Origin: Deltaproteobacteria bacterium
Lineage (GTDB): Bacteria > Desulfobacterota_E > Deferrimicrobia > Deferrimicrobiales > Deferrimicrobiaceae
Assembly: GCA_023489025.1 (NCBI GenBank)
Contig: JAMDCN010000136.1
Coordinates: 1-9,377, forward strand
Reading direction: 5' to 3'
DNA length: 9,377 nt
Part shown: one piece after another, positions 1 through 6,460 of the stretch
How the letters are laid out: each line of letters opens with the position of its first letter
How positions within the stretch are numbered: the stretch's first letter is position 1
The notes under the pieces: generated by a model
Databases searched by the model: none
What the model saw: the letters and a program-made list of their open reading frames with translations, nothing else
What the model was told of the DNA's origin: nothing
Made by a program: the position numbers and the translations under genes

Positions 1-423
1 AATATGATAATTTTGAAGGAGTTTTTAGAATACGCCTCGGTCTATGGAAATCGGTACGGCACCTCGCGCAAAGGGGTTCGGTCGATCGTATCCCGCGGGA
101 TCGACGCCGTGCTGGAAATCGACGTGCAGGGGGGAAGGAACGTCAAGGAGACGCTCCCCGATGCCGTCCTCGTGGGGATCTTTCCGCCCGACTGGGAAAC
201 TCTGGAACGGCGCCTGTCCGGAAGGGGGCGCGACAGCCGGGAGGAGATGGAGACACGGCTCGATGCGGCGGGCCGGGAAATGCGGGAGCTCCTGGACTAC
301 GACTACCTCCTGGTAAACGACGATCTCGAAAATGCGGTCACGCAGGTGGAATGGATCGTTCGGGCGCGTCGCCTCCGCAGGGAGCGCGTCCGCGCGCGGA
401 TGGAAAGGATTCTCAACCGGTAA
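1..423 (+). CDS. gmk: Guanylate kinase, C-terminal part (5' end outside window)
   Basis: Guanylate kinase catalyses ATP + GMP to ADP + GDP in the cytoplasm. The frame is open from base 1, so the ATG at position 4 is probably an internal Met: the residues after it align with the family segment ending in EFLEYA. About 140 codons are present. Visible family motifs are GNRYGTSR (GMP-binding loop region), LEIDVQGG, the lid-like RLSGRGRDS with following basic residues, and YDYLLVNDD near the C-terminus. The P-loop and roughly the first 60-65 residues of a usual protein of about 205 residues lie upstream of the window. The stop is 12 bases before rpoZ, so the two are almost certainly cotranscribed. 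Gene identity is secure; only the 5' end is missing. Confidence 0.95.
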   Translation, partial: NMIILKEFLEYASVYGNRYGTSRKGVRSIVSRGIDAVLEIDVQGGRNVKETLPDAVLVGIFPPDWETLERRLSGRGRDSREEMETRLDAAGREMRELLDYDYLLVNDDLENAVTQVEWIVRARRLRRERVRARMERILNR

Positions 424-435
424 GAGAGGGAAACA

Positions 436-630
436 ATGGCGAGAGTAACGGTGGAAGATTGTCTGCGTCACGTCGGCAGCCATTTCGAGCTGACCGTGGT
501 GGCGGCAAAACGGGCCAAGCAGCTCCTGGGCGGGGTGGGCGCGTCGATCGACACGTCCCAGCGAAGGGATAAACCGACCGTGGTGGCGCTCCGGGAGATC
601 GCACAGGGGACGGTGCGGGTCAAACACTAA
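436..630 (+). CDS. rpoZ: DNA-directed RNA polymerase omega subunit
   Basis: This 64-residue protein begins [10 protein letters not shown] and carries the omega-typical stretches [11 protein letters not shown] and VALREIAQG, the latter being the conserved helix that clamps the beta-prime C-terminus. Omega helps assemble RNA polymerase and forms part of a ppGpp-binding site in proteobacteria. The protein is shorter than the E. coli form (about 91 residues) and lacks its C-terminal extension, as I recall for deltaproteobacterial omegas. A GAGAGGG purine tract lies just upstream of the ATG. It sits 12 bases after gmk and 14 bases before rel, matching the widespread gmk-rpoZ-spoT order and suggesting one transcript. 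Confidence 0.93.
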   Translation: MARVTVEDCLRHVGSHFELTVVAAKRAKQLLGGVGASIDTSQRRDKPTVVALREIAQGTVRVKH

Positions 631-644
631 TCCCGGAGCGTTCC

Positions 645-2789
645 ATGCTCCGCCTCAATGACATCGTCGAGCGGGTCCAGGCCGGAAGGCCTTCCGCCGA
701 CATCGAGCTCATCCACAAGGCCTACGTCTTCACGGCGAAAGTGCATCACGGACAGTTGCGCCAGTCGGGGGAGCCCTACCTCATCCACCCCCTGAATGTG
801 GCGTACCTCCTTGCCGAATGGAACCTCGACGAGGAGACCGTGGTCACCGGGCTGCTCCACGACACGGTGGAGGACACGGTGGCGACCGCCGGCGAGCTCC
901 GGGAGCTGTTCGGGGACACCGTGGCCCAGATGGTGGACGGCGTCACGAAGATCAGCCGCGTCGTGATCTCCGACGTCGCCGACCAGAAGGCCGAGTCCCT
1001 GAGGAAGATGATCCTCGCCGTGGGGAAGGACGTCCGCGTCGTCCTCGTCAAGCTGGCGGACCGGCTCCACAACATGAGGACGATCGGCCACCTCCCCCCG
1101 GACAAGCAGGGTTCCGTCGCCCGCGAGACCCAGGAAATCTACATCCCCATCGCCAGCCGGCTTGGCATGTCCCGCGTCAAGATGGAGCTCGAGGACCGGT
1201 GCCTGGAGGTTCTCCACCCCGAAGACTACCGGGAGCTCGTCCGGCAGGCCGACGAGCGGAAGCGCGACCGGGAGAGCCACATCCGGGGAGTCGTCGAGCT
1301 GCTGGAAGGGAAGCTATCCGAAGCCGGGGTCGACGCGACGGTGACCGGGCGGTCGAAGCACATCGCGGGCGTTTTCCAGAAAATGGCCCGCCAGGGGATC
1401 GAGTTCGACCATGTCTACGATTTCATCGGGTTCCGCATCATCGCCAAGTCGGTTCGGGATTGCTACGAGGCGCTGGGCATCGTGCACAGCTTGTGGAAGC
1501 CCGTCCCCGGGCGATTCAAGGACTACATCGCGATGCCGAAGCCGAACCTCTACCAGTCCCTGCACACCACGGTATTCGGGCCGAGCGCGGAGCTGATGGA
1601 AATCCAGATCCGGACGGAGGAAATGCACGCCATCGCGGAGTACGGCGTGGCGGCCCACTGGAAATACAAGGAGGGACGCCCGGTCATCGGGAAGGGCGAC
1701 CAGATGTTCCTCTGGCTGCGACAGATCCTCGAGCTCCAGCAGGACATGAAGGACCCCCGGGAGTTCCTCAACACGGTCAAGGTGGAGCTCTTCCCGGAGG
1801 AGGTCTATGTCTTCACCCCCCGGGGCGACGTCAAGGAGCTGCCGCAGGGCGCGACGACCATCGATTTCGCCTACGCCATTCACACGGAAGTGGGGAACCA
1901 CTGCGTGGGTGCGAAGGTGAACGGGAAGATGGTCCCCCTGAAGACCGCCTTGAAGAACGGGGACGTGGTCGAGATCATCACCCATCCCTCCCACCAGCCG
2001 AGCAAGGATTGGCTCAAGATCGCCAAGACGAGCCGCGCCCTGAACAAGATCCGCGTCTACGTGCGGCAGGAGCAGCAGGAGCGCAGTCTCGCCCTCGGGC
2101 GCCAGATCCTCGAGCGGGAGCTCCGGAAGTACTCCCTGTCCGTGAACAAGGTCCTCAAGTCCAAGGAATTCGAGGAGGTCCTTCTGGAGACCCGGTTGAA
2201 GACCGCGGACGACTATTGCATCGCGCTGGGTTACGGGAAGATGTCGCTCCTGCCCCTGTTGCGGCGCCTGGTCCCCCCCGAACAGCTCCAGGAGAAGGTC
2301 AAGGAATCCCGGCTGGGGGCGCTGATCAAGCGCGTCACCACGAAAAAGCCGAGTGCGGTCGTCGTAAAAGGGATGGACGATATCTTCATCCGGCTGGGAA
2401 ACTGCTGTCACCCCGTGCCGGGGGACCCGATCGTCGGCTTCATCACCCGGGGGAGGGGGGTGACGATCCACGCGAAGGATTGCCCGAAAGCGCTGGAAAA
2501 CGACCCCGCCCGCGCGATCGAGGTCGCCTGGGAGGCGGGCAGCAAGGCCGCCCACCCGGTCAAGCTGAAGGTGGTGTGCGCCGACAAGCCGGGGCTTCTC
2601 GCCGACATCTCCCGCACGATTACCGCCAGCGACGTCGACATCCGCCGTGCGGTCGTCATGACCACCCGTGACCAGCGGGCGATCTGCAACTTCGAGGTAT
2701 CGGTCAACGACGCGCAGCACCTGGCGGCGCTGATCAAGTCGATCGAGAAGGTGAAGAACGTATTCTCCGTGGAGAGAGGGAAAGGATAG
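645..2789 (+). CDS. rel: Bifunctional (p)ppGpp synthetase/hydrolase (Rel/SpoT, RSH family)
   Basis: This 714-residue protein has the full long-RSH layout. The HD hydrolase domain is at about residues 25-170, with RQSGEPY at 39-45, the HD pair H72-D73 inside LLHDTVEDT, and KLADRLHNMRT at 136-146. The synthetase domain is at about 235-345, with YDFIGFRII at 258-266, the RFKD motif at 290-293 and PNLYQSLHTT at 300-309. TGS spans about 386-446 (VYVFTPRGD). The conserved-Cys region is at about 580-615 (C587-C588, C613). The C-terminal ACT domain is at about 638-714. Intact HD residues plus RFKD (the RxKD type of bifunctional Rel/SpoT rather than the ExDD of synthetase-only RelA) indicate both synthesis and hydrolysis of ppGpp. 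The start has GGAG six bases upstream. It is the last gene of the gmk-rpoZ-rel operon and ends 30 bases from a convergent gene. Confidence 0.96.
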   Translation: MLRLNDIVERVQAGRPSADIELIHKAYVFTAKVHHGQLRQSGEPYLIHPLNVAYLLAEWNLDEETVVTGLLHDTVEDTVATAGELRELFGDTVAQMVDGVTKISRVVISDVADQKAESLRKMILAVGKDVRVVLVKLADRLHNMRTIGHLPPDKQGSVARETQEIYIPIASRLGMSRVKMELEDRCLEVLHPEDYRELVRQADERKRDRESHIRGVVELLEGKLSEAGVDATVTGRSKHIAGVFQKMARQGIEFDHVYDFIGFRIIAKSVRDCYEALGIVHSLWKPVPGRFKDYIAMPKPNLYQSLHTTVFGPSAELMEIQIRTEEMHAIAEYGVAAHWKYKEGRPVIGKGDQMFLWLRQILELQQDMKDPREFLNTVKVELFPEEVYVFTPRGDVKELPQGATTIDFAYAIHTEVGNHCVGAKVNGKMVPLKTALKNGDVVEIITHPSHQPSKDWLKIAKTSRALNKIRVYVRQEQQERSLALGRQILERELRKYSLSVNKVLKSKEFEEVLLETRLKTADDYCIALGYGKMSLLPLLRRLVPPEQLQEKVKESRLGALIKRVTTKKPSAVVVKGMDDIFIRLGNCCHPVPGDPIVGFITRGRGVTIHAKDCPKALENDPARAIEVAWEAGSKAAHPVKLKVVCADKPGLLADISRTITASDVDIRRAVVMTTRDQRAICNFEVSVNDAQHLAALIKSIEKVKNVFSVERGKG

Positions 2790-2819
2790 GCGATCCGCTT
2801 TACGGAAAAAGTTGCTGTT

Positions 2820-5495
2820 TCACTGGAGCGCGGCCCCGTTCAAGGTCACGTTGCCGGTGCCCGACGTCATGATCCATTTCACCGTCAAGCTCTGCCCCGC
2901 TTCGCCTGCCTTGTAGGTCAGCGTGTAATTGCGGTCGTATTGACCGCTGACGGCCGTGGTGACATTCACAAAATCGGGTGCCGATCCGTCCGACAGGTGA
3001 GCGGTCAGGGTGCCCCCGCTGTACCAGCCGCCCACATGTACCTTCAGCGTCCGGAGGCCGGTGTCCGCCGGAGCCGTGATCGAAAAACCGTTTTGTACGC
3101 CGCTGACGTAGACGCCGTTCTTGTTGTTCGTGCTGCTTGCCCAGGGCGTGCCATCCGTCCAGTTCAGCGGTCTTGGATCGTTGGCGTAATACCGCACGGT
3201 TCCGCCACCCACTGCCGTGTAGGTGCCGAGTTGGGCAGTCACCCCTGCCTTGCGGTTCAGGCTCGAGTCCCCCCAGTGCACCCAGTCGGCGCCGCCCTCC
3301 GTCGTCAGGTTCGCCGTCGTCGTTGAGCTGTCTCCGGAACCGGATAAGGATCCGTTCGCCGTTACGGGATTGTTGGTGAGGCTGAAAACGGCCGGGGTCG
3401 CCACGCCGGACACGCCGGCCGTCACGGTGTAAGTGCCCGCCTGGCCGTTGGCGGTCAATGTCGGGGCGGTGGCCACGCCGTTGCTGTTCGTGACGGCGTT
3501 GGCGGTGAGCGAGCCGCCGCTGAAGGCGCCGCCGGCTCCGCTGCCCGGCGCAGTGAAGGTCACCGTAACCCCGCCGACGGGGGTGCCGGAGTCCGTCACC
3601 GTGGCCTGCAGCGGGGTGGTAAAAGCGGTGTTCACGATCGCGCTCTGGGGAGTGCCGCCGCTCGCGCTGACGCTACGCGCAGGATTCACGGTGAGGCTCG
3701 AGGACCTGGTTGCCCCGCCATACAAGGCGGAGATATTCACGACGGTTGAGCTGGACACCGGGGTGGTGGTTATCGTGAAGGCGGCGCTGGTGTTGCCGCC
3801 CGCGACGGTGACGTTGGCCGGAACGCTCGCCACCGGAGTGTTGCCGCTCGACAACGACGCGACGGCCCCCCCGCTTGGCGCAGGGCCATTCAACGTCACG
3901 GTCCCGGTCGAAGTGTTGCCCCCCACGACATTGGACGGATTCACGGTCAGGGAGACAATCACCGGGAGGATGTCAAAGCTGATACCGTTGGAAATGCCCC
4001 CGCCAGGCGCGGGATTGGAAACGGTTACACTGGCAGTCCCGGCCGTGGCAATGTCCGTGGCGGCAATGGCAGCATGTATCTCTGTGCCGGATATGAAGCT
4101 GGTCACCCGGTCCGAACCCTTCCACCGCACCTTCGAGCCGCTCACGAAATTGCTCCCGTCCACGGTCAGCGAGAAGGAAGGGCCTCCGGCAGTCGCCCAG
4201 GAAGGGCTCAGGCCGATGATGGCAGGCAGGGGATTCCGGACCTCGAAGGTCATCGCGTTGGAGAGGCCCCCGTCGGGGTTGAGCACGGTGACGGGGACCG
4301 TTCCCGGCGTGGCGATGTCGGCTGTCGTGATGGACGCCTGCAGCTGGGCTGCCGACCCGAAGGTTGTCACCCTGTCCGAGCCGTTCCAGCGCACCTTGGC
4401 GCCGGAGACGAAATTGCCGCCCGTCACCTGCAGCGCGAAGCCGGGGCTCCCGGCTGTAATAAACTGCGGAGCGAGTGCCGAAATCTGGGGGTTCCCTGCC
4501 TGGGGGTTCCTCAAGGAAATGAGACCGCGGTCGGGAACGGCGTTGTGGTAAATCACCCTCGCTGTCCCCTCCACGGTCGATGGTACCTGGGTGATGCTTC
4601 CGCTGCCCTGCTGGACGCTCACGGTGCCCCAGTCGGACGGCACCTCGCTCCGTATGGTCAGGGGTTGGTCGTAGATCGCGTCATCCAGAGTGTCGGTGAG
4701 GCTCAGAACCATCTGGTCGCTGGAGCTGGAGAGGACGGAAAGGGTCGCGGACGCCCTCTCCTGGATGTGCTTTGCCGCAGCGCCGAAGGTGCCCACCCAA
4801 AGATTCTTGTCTTTCAGGTAGTCGAGGTAGGTCGTCCACATGTCGATTTCCCAGGAACCCCAACAATCTCTTCCCCCATCCAGGCTGTGGATGAAGGCAA
4901 CCAGCCATTTCCCCTGCTGTTCCGCTGCGTCCGCCTGCGCATAGATATCGTCCCCGTCATCGGGGGAACAGGCGCTCACGTTGGAGAAATCGATAGGCTC
5001 GCTGTTGAGGCCGCACGAGATCCCTCTGGACGCAATGTAAATATTCCGGGCAATCGACGCGACAGAGGAGTTGAGAGCCCCGTAAGGATACGCAAAGGAA
5101 AGACATCGCCGCGAGGGGATCTGGGCGTCGATCGCAGCCTGCGCCCCCGCCAGTTCACTCTGTACCTGGGTAAGGGAAAGCGATGTCAAATAGGGATGGC
5201 TCATTGTATGGCTGGCGATCTCATGACCCGTAATTGCGGCGTTCTTCCAGGAACTCCACGCGGGAGAATAGCCACCGATATCGTTGATGACCAGGAAGAA
5301 GGTGCCCTTCAATCCCCGCGCATCGAGTGCGGGTATTCCCAGAGAGGCATGTGACTGGCAGCCATCGTCAAAAGCGAGCGATACGGCCCCCGCTTTGTTC
5401 TCCGGCCAGGATGTGATCGTGTGGGCGGCAAACGAATTCCCTGCAAGTCCCACAAGGATCAGGAGAACCGGGAATCCACGTTTGCCGGTCCTCAA
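2820..5495 (-). CDS. Secreted multidomain polysaccharide deacetylase (CE4/NodB) with Ig-like repeats
   Basis: Numbering is from the proposed TTG start (891 residues). Residues 1-23 form a Sec signal peptide: a basic start (RTGKRG), hydrophobic core PVLLILVGLAG, and likely cleavage after SFA. Residues about 26-248 are a NodB/CE4 deacetylase domain with FDDG (D43, D44), HTMSHP (H96, H100; the metal-binding D-H-H set), FAYPYG at 134-139 and a later IHSLDGG (H203). A short beta-rich link precedes two TIG/IPT-like repeats (about 336-420 and 422-509), an Ig-like domain (about 511-605), a Big_1/invasin-like domain (about 606-710) and a C-terminal module with no name I can give (about 712-891). It probably removes acetyl groups from an extracellular or cell-surface polysaccharide; the substrate is not deducible. 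The frame stays open upstream to an ATG at 5621, but TTG at 5495 has GAGGTG five bases upstream and places the signal peptide at the N-terminus. No LPXTG or PEP-CTERM anchor is visible. It sits alone between core genes. Confidence 0.9.
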   Translation of the reverse strand: MRTGKRGFPVLLILVGLAGNSFAAHTITSWPENKAGAVSLAFDDGCQSHASLGIPALDARGLKGTFFLVINDIGGYSPAWSSWKNAAITGHEIASHTMSHPYLTSLSLTQVQSELAGAQAAIDAQIPSRRCLSFAYPYGALNSSVASIARNIYIASRGISCGLNSEPIDFSNVSACSPDDGDDIYAQADAAEQQGKWLVAFIHSLDGGRDCWGSWEIDMWTTYLDYLKDKNLWVGTFGAAAKHIQERASATLSVLSSSSDQMVLSLTDTLDDAIYDQPLTIRSEVPSDWGTVSVQQGSGSITQVPSTVEGTARVIYHNAVPDRGLISLRNPQAGNPQISALAPQFITAGSPGFALQVTGGNFVSGAKVRWNGSDRVTTFGSAAQLQASITTADIATPGTVPVTVLNPDGGLSNAMTFEVRNPLPAIIGLSPSWATAGGPSFSLTVDGSNFVSGSKVRWKGSDRVTSFISGTEIHAAIAATDIATAGTASVTVSNPAPGGGISNGISFDILPVIVSLTVNPSNVVGGNTSTGTVTLNGPAPSGGAVASLSSGNTPVASVPANVTVAGGNTSAAFTITTTPVSSSTVVNISALYGGATRSSSLTVNPARSVSASGGTPQSAIVNTAFTTPLQATVTDSGTPVGGVTVTFTAPGSGAGGAFSGGSLTANAVTNSNGVATAPTLTANGQAGTYTVTAGVSGVATPAVFSLTNNPVTANGSLSGSGDSSTTTANLTTEGGADWVHWGDSSLNRKAGVTAQLGTYTAVGGGTVRYYANDPRPLNWTDGTPWASSTNNKNGVYVSGVQNGFSITAPADTGLRTLKVHVGGWYSGGTLTAHLSDGSAPDFVNVTTAVSGQYDRNYTLTYKAGEAGQSLTVKWIMTSGTGNVTLNGAALQ
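3969..4490 (-). repeat. Tandem TIG/IPT-like domain repeats within the deacetylase gene
   Basis: Two units of about 260 bp (about 4236-4490 and 3969-4232) encode parallel segments. Both contain NFVSG(A/S)KVRW followed by a GSDRVT motif and then the ADIAT/TDIAT and PVTVLNP/SVTVSNP strands. The DNA is also alike, for example around 4110-4176 and 4371-4440, which indicates an internal duplication that has since diverged. TIG/IPT folds serve as spacers or carbohydrate-contact domains in secreted bacterial proteins; which applies here is inference. Confidence 0.75.
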
Positions 5496-5593
5496 TGGAA
5501 CACCTCGCCAAATGAAATATCGGAAAGGGTTTGCTGGAACCATGAACAATTGCAAAAACCAATCCCGTAACCTGAATGGATGTAAGTATTGGG

Positions 5594-5665
5594 AAAAAAA
5601 GCATTCATTTTTTTGGATCATTCCGGTTGTTTGTTTTTTGATCCCTTTTTGGAAAAAAAATGCTT
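5594..5665 (-). terminator. Hairpin with U-tract in deacetylase leader (attenuator-like)
   Basis: Read on the minus strand, AAGCATT (5665-5659) pairs with AATGCTT (5605-5599). A T6 run (5658-5653) can pair with an A7 run (5614-5608). GGATCA (5644-5639) pairs with TGATCC (5620-5615) around an 18-base loop. An 8-base bulge and a 2-base bulge interrupt the stem. The 3' arm merges into seven T residues (5600-5594), as in a Rho-independent terminator. The stem is poor in G/C, which argues against strong termination. Position, about 100 bases before the deacetylase start, suggests leader control; this is inference. Confidence 0.35.
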
Positions 5666-5675
5666 AGATTATGTA

Positions 5676-5703
5676 TTTATAAGGGAAAAGCGTGTGTGTC
5701 GGA
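5676..5703 (-). promoter_or_regulatory. Weak candidate promoter for the deacetylase gene
   Basis: On the minus strand TATAAA (5681-5676) matches the sigma70 -10 consensus at five of six positions. The -35 is poor: TCCGAC with a 16-base spacer, or CCGACA with a 15-base spacer. If used, the transcript would have a leader of about 170 bases that includes the hairpin at 5594-5665. Confidence 0.22.
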
Positions 5704-5722
5704 GGTTTTTCCGCGTAGCGCT

Positions 5723-5740
5723 TTTTCGAGCCGGCGAAAA
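5723..5740. promoter_or_regulatory. Inverted repeat abutting the ridA -35 box
   Basis: TTTTCG (5723-5728) and CGAAAA (5735-5740) form perfect six-base arms around AGCCGG, ending one base before the -35 element. The placement fits a regulator binding site or a small hairpin in a divergent transcript. No regulator family is recognised. Confidence 0.28.
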
Positions 5741-5741
5741 C

Positions 5742-5770
5742 TTGCCAAATTCGTGAGAACGAAATAATAT
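5742..5770 (+). promoter_or_regulatory. Sigma70-type promoter for ridA
   Basis: TTGCCA (5742-5747) and TAATAT (5765-5770) are separated by exactly 17 bases, a good housekeeping-sigma arrangement. Transcription would begin near 5777 and give a leader of about 68 bases before the ridA ATG. It is the best promoter-like pair seen in the intergenic regions of the window and points the right way. Confidence 0.6.
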
Positions 5771-5844
5771 GATTGTTCGAATATTCCTAAGTATTTGTTT
5801 TCACAAATTATTAATAATGTCCTTGGAAAGGAGAAGGCGAAACG

Positions 5845-6225
5845 ATGCAAGAGACGGTAAAAACCGACAAGGCTCCGGCGGCCATCGGTCCGTATTCCCA
5901 GGCGGTTCGGTCGGGAGGCTTCCTGTTCTGCTCGGGACAGATCCCGTTGGATCCGGAAACGGGAAAGTTGATCGAAGAAGGGATCGAGGCGCAGACGGAT
6001 CGGGTCCTGAAAAATCTCAAGGCGGTGCTTGCGGCGGGGGGCGCATCGCTCGCCGCGGTGGTCAAGACCACCGTCTATCTGGTGAATCTTGGGGATTTCC
6101 CTGCGATGAACGCGGTCTACGGGGGATATTTCCCGGAAGACCCGCCGGCCCGCGCCACTGTCCAGGTGGCGAAGCTGCCGGCGGGAGCGCTGGTGGAGAT
6201 CGACGCGATCGCGAAAGCGGACTGA
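5845..6225 (+). CDS. ridA: RidA family enamine/imine deaminase
   Basis: This 126-residue protein is the usual length for the YjgF/YER057c/UK114 (RidA) family. Members form trimers in the cytoplasm that hydrolyse reactive 2-aminoacrylate and related enamines/imines released by PLP enzymes. Family signatures are clear: APAAIGPYSQAV near the start (Y17), FCSGQIPLDP at 28-37, the PPARATVQVAKLP motif with the substrate-anchoring Arg (R103), and GALVEIDAIA with E118. AAAGGAG lies 11 bases, and GAAGG about 7 bases, before the ATG. Its own promoter is predicted at 5742-5770. Its stop codon directly abuts the stop of the convergent rpmB. The exact deaminase specificity within the family cannot be told. 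Confidence 0.95.
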   Translation: MQETVKTDKAPAAIGPYSQAVRSGGFLFCSGQIPLDPETGKLIEEGIEAQTDRVLKNLKAVLAAGGASLAAVVKTTVYLVNLGDFPAMNAVYGGYFPEDPPARATVQVAKLPAGALVEIDAIAKAD

Positions 6226-6414
6226 CTAGATGGCTTTGGCGACCCGCCCGGACTTGATGCACTGCGTGCAGACCTGGAGGTGCCGCACCGTGCCGCCCTG
6301 GATCGTCTTTACGCGTTGGATATTGGGCTTCCAGACTTTTTTTGTCTTGTTGTTGGCGTGGGAGACGTTATGCCCGAAATTGGGCCCCTTCCCGCAAATC
6401 GCGCACTTGGCCAT
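6226..6414 (-). CDS. rpmB: 50S ribosomal protein L28 (zinc-ribbon form)
   Basis: The 62-residue product begins [20 protein letters not shown] and continues with RVWKPN-like and [11 protein letters not shown] segments typical of bacterial L28, a component of the large ribosomal subunit. C4-C7 and C49-C52 make a four-cysteine zinc ribbon, the C+ version; many bacteria also keep a cysteine-free paralogue for zinc limitation, which is not seen here. A strong GGAGG sits five bases upstream of the ATG. It is on the opposite strand to ridA, with no bases between the two stop codons, and divergent from the DUF218 gene. Confidence 0.95.
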   Translation of the reverse strand: MAKCAICGKGPNFGHNVSHANNKTKKVWKPNIQRVKTIQGGTVRHLQVCTQCIKSGRVAKAI

Positions 6415-6447
6415 GTTATCCTCCGAAAAAACAACCTTTAATACATA

Positions 6448-6460
6448 TCACGTTTCGTGA
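6448..6460. promoter_or_regulatory. Inverted repeat between rpmB and the DUF218 gene
   Basis: TCACG-TTT-CGTGA is a perfect five-base dyad in the short divergent gap. It lies within the rpmB promoter zone (minus-strand TTGCTT at 6471-6466 and TATGTA at 6447-6442, 18-base spacer, both imperfect) and overlaps the GTG start proposed for the neighbouring gene at 6457. This could be an operator acting on either gene, or chance. Confidence 0.28.

Larger units (their letters stand above)
5496..5844. other. AT-rich divergent intergenic region between deacetylase and ridA
   Basis: These 349 bases carry no convincing gene. The stretch is visibly richer in A/T than its surroundings, with runs of seven or eight A or T. 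It contains the ridA promoter (5742-5770), a six-base inverted repeat just upstream of it (5723-5740), a weak divergent promoter candidate (TATAAA read on the minus strand, 5681-5676), and a hairpin plus T-tract (5594-5665) that would lie in the deacetylase leader RNA. An open frame extends the deacetylase upstream to 5621, but that part lacks a signal-peptide pattern and crosses the hairpin, so I treat it as untranslated. I looked for a GEMM (c-di-GMP) riboswitch and did not recognise one. Confidence 0.6.

Noticed and set aside
818..2671. Long plus-strand open frame overlapping rel
   Set aside because: Arg/Pro/Gly-rich translation in another frame of a clear rel gene; a by-product of high GC third positions.
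1314..2720. Long minus-strand open frame opposite rel
   Set aside because: Antisense shadow of rel with no recognisable domain and no ribosome site.
2793..2810. Small hairpin TCCG-CTTTA-CGGA between rel and the deacetylase
   Set aside because: Only four base pairs, and no T-tract follows it in either direction; not a convincing terminator.
3433..5354. Plus-strand open frames (3433-4551 and 4074-5354) opposite the deacetylase
   Set aside because: Low-complexity translations antisense to a gene with a clear signal peptide, catalytic motifs and domain repeats.
5496..5845. Possible GEMM (c-di-GMP) or other known riboswitch upstream of the deacetylase or ridA
   Set aside because: No recognisable conserved core on either strand; only the unassigned hairpin was seen.
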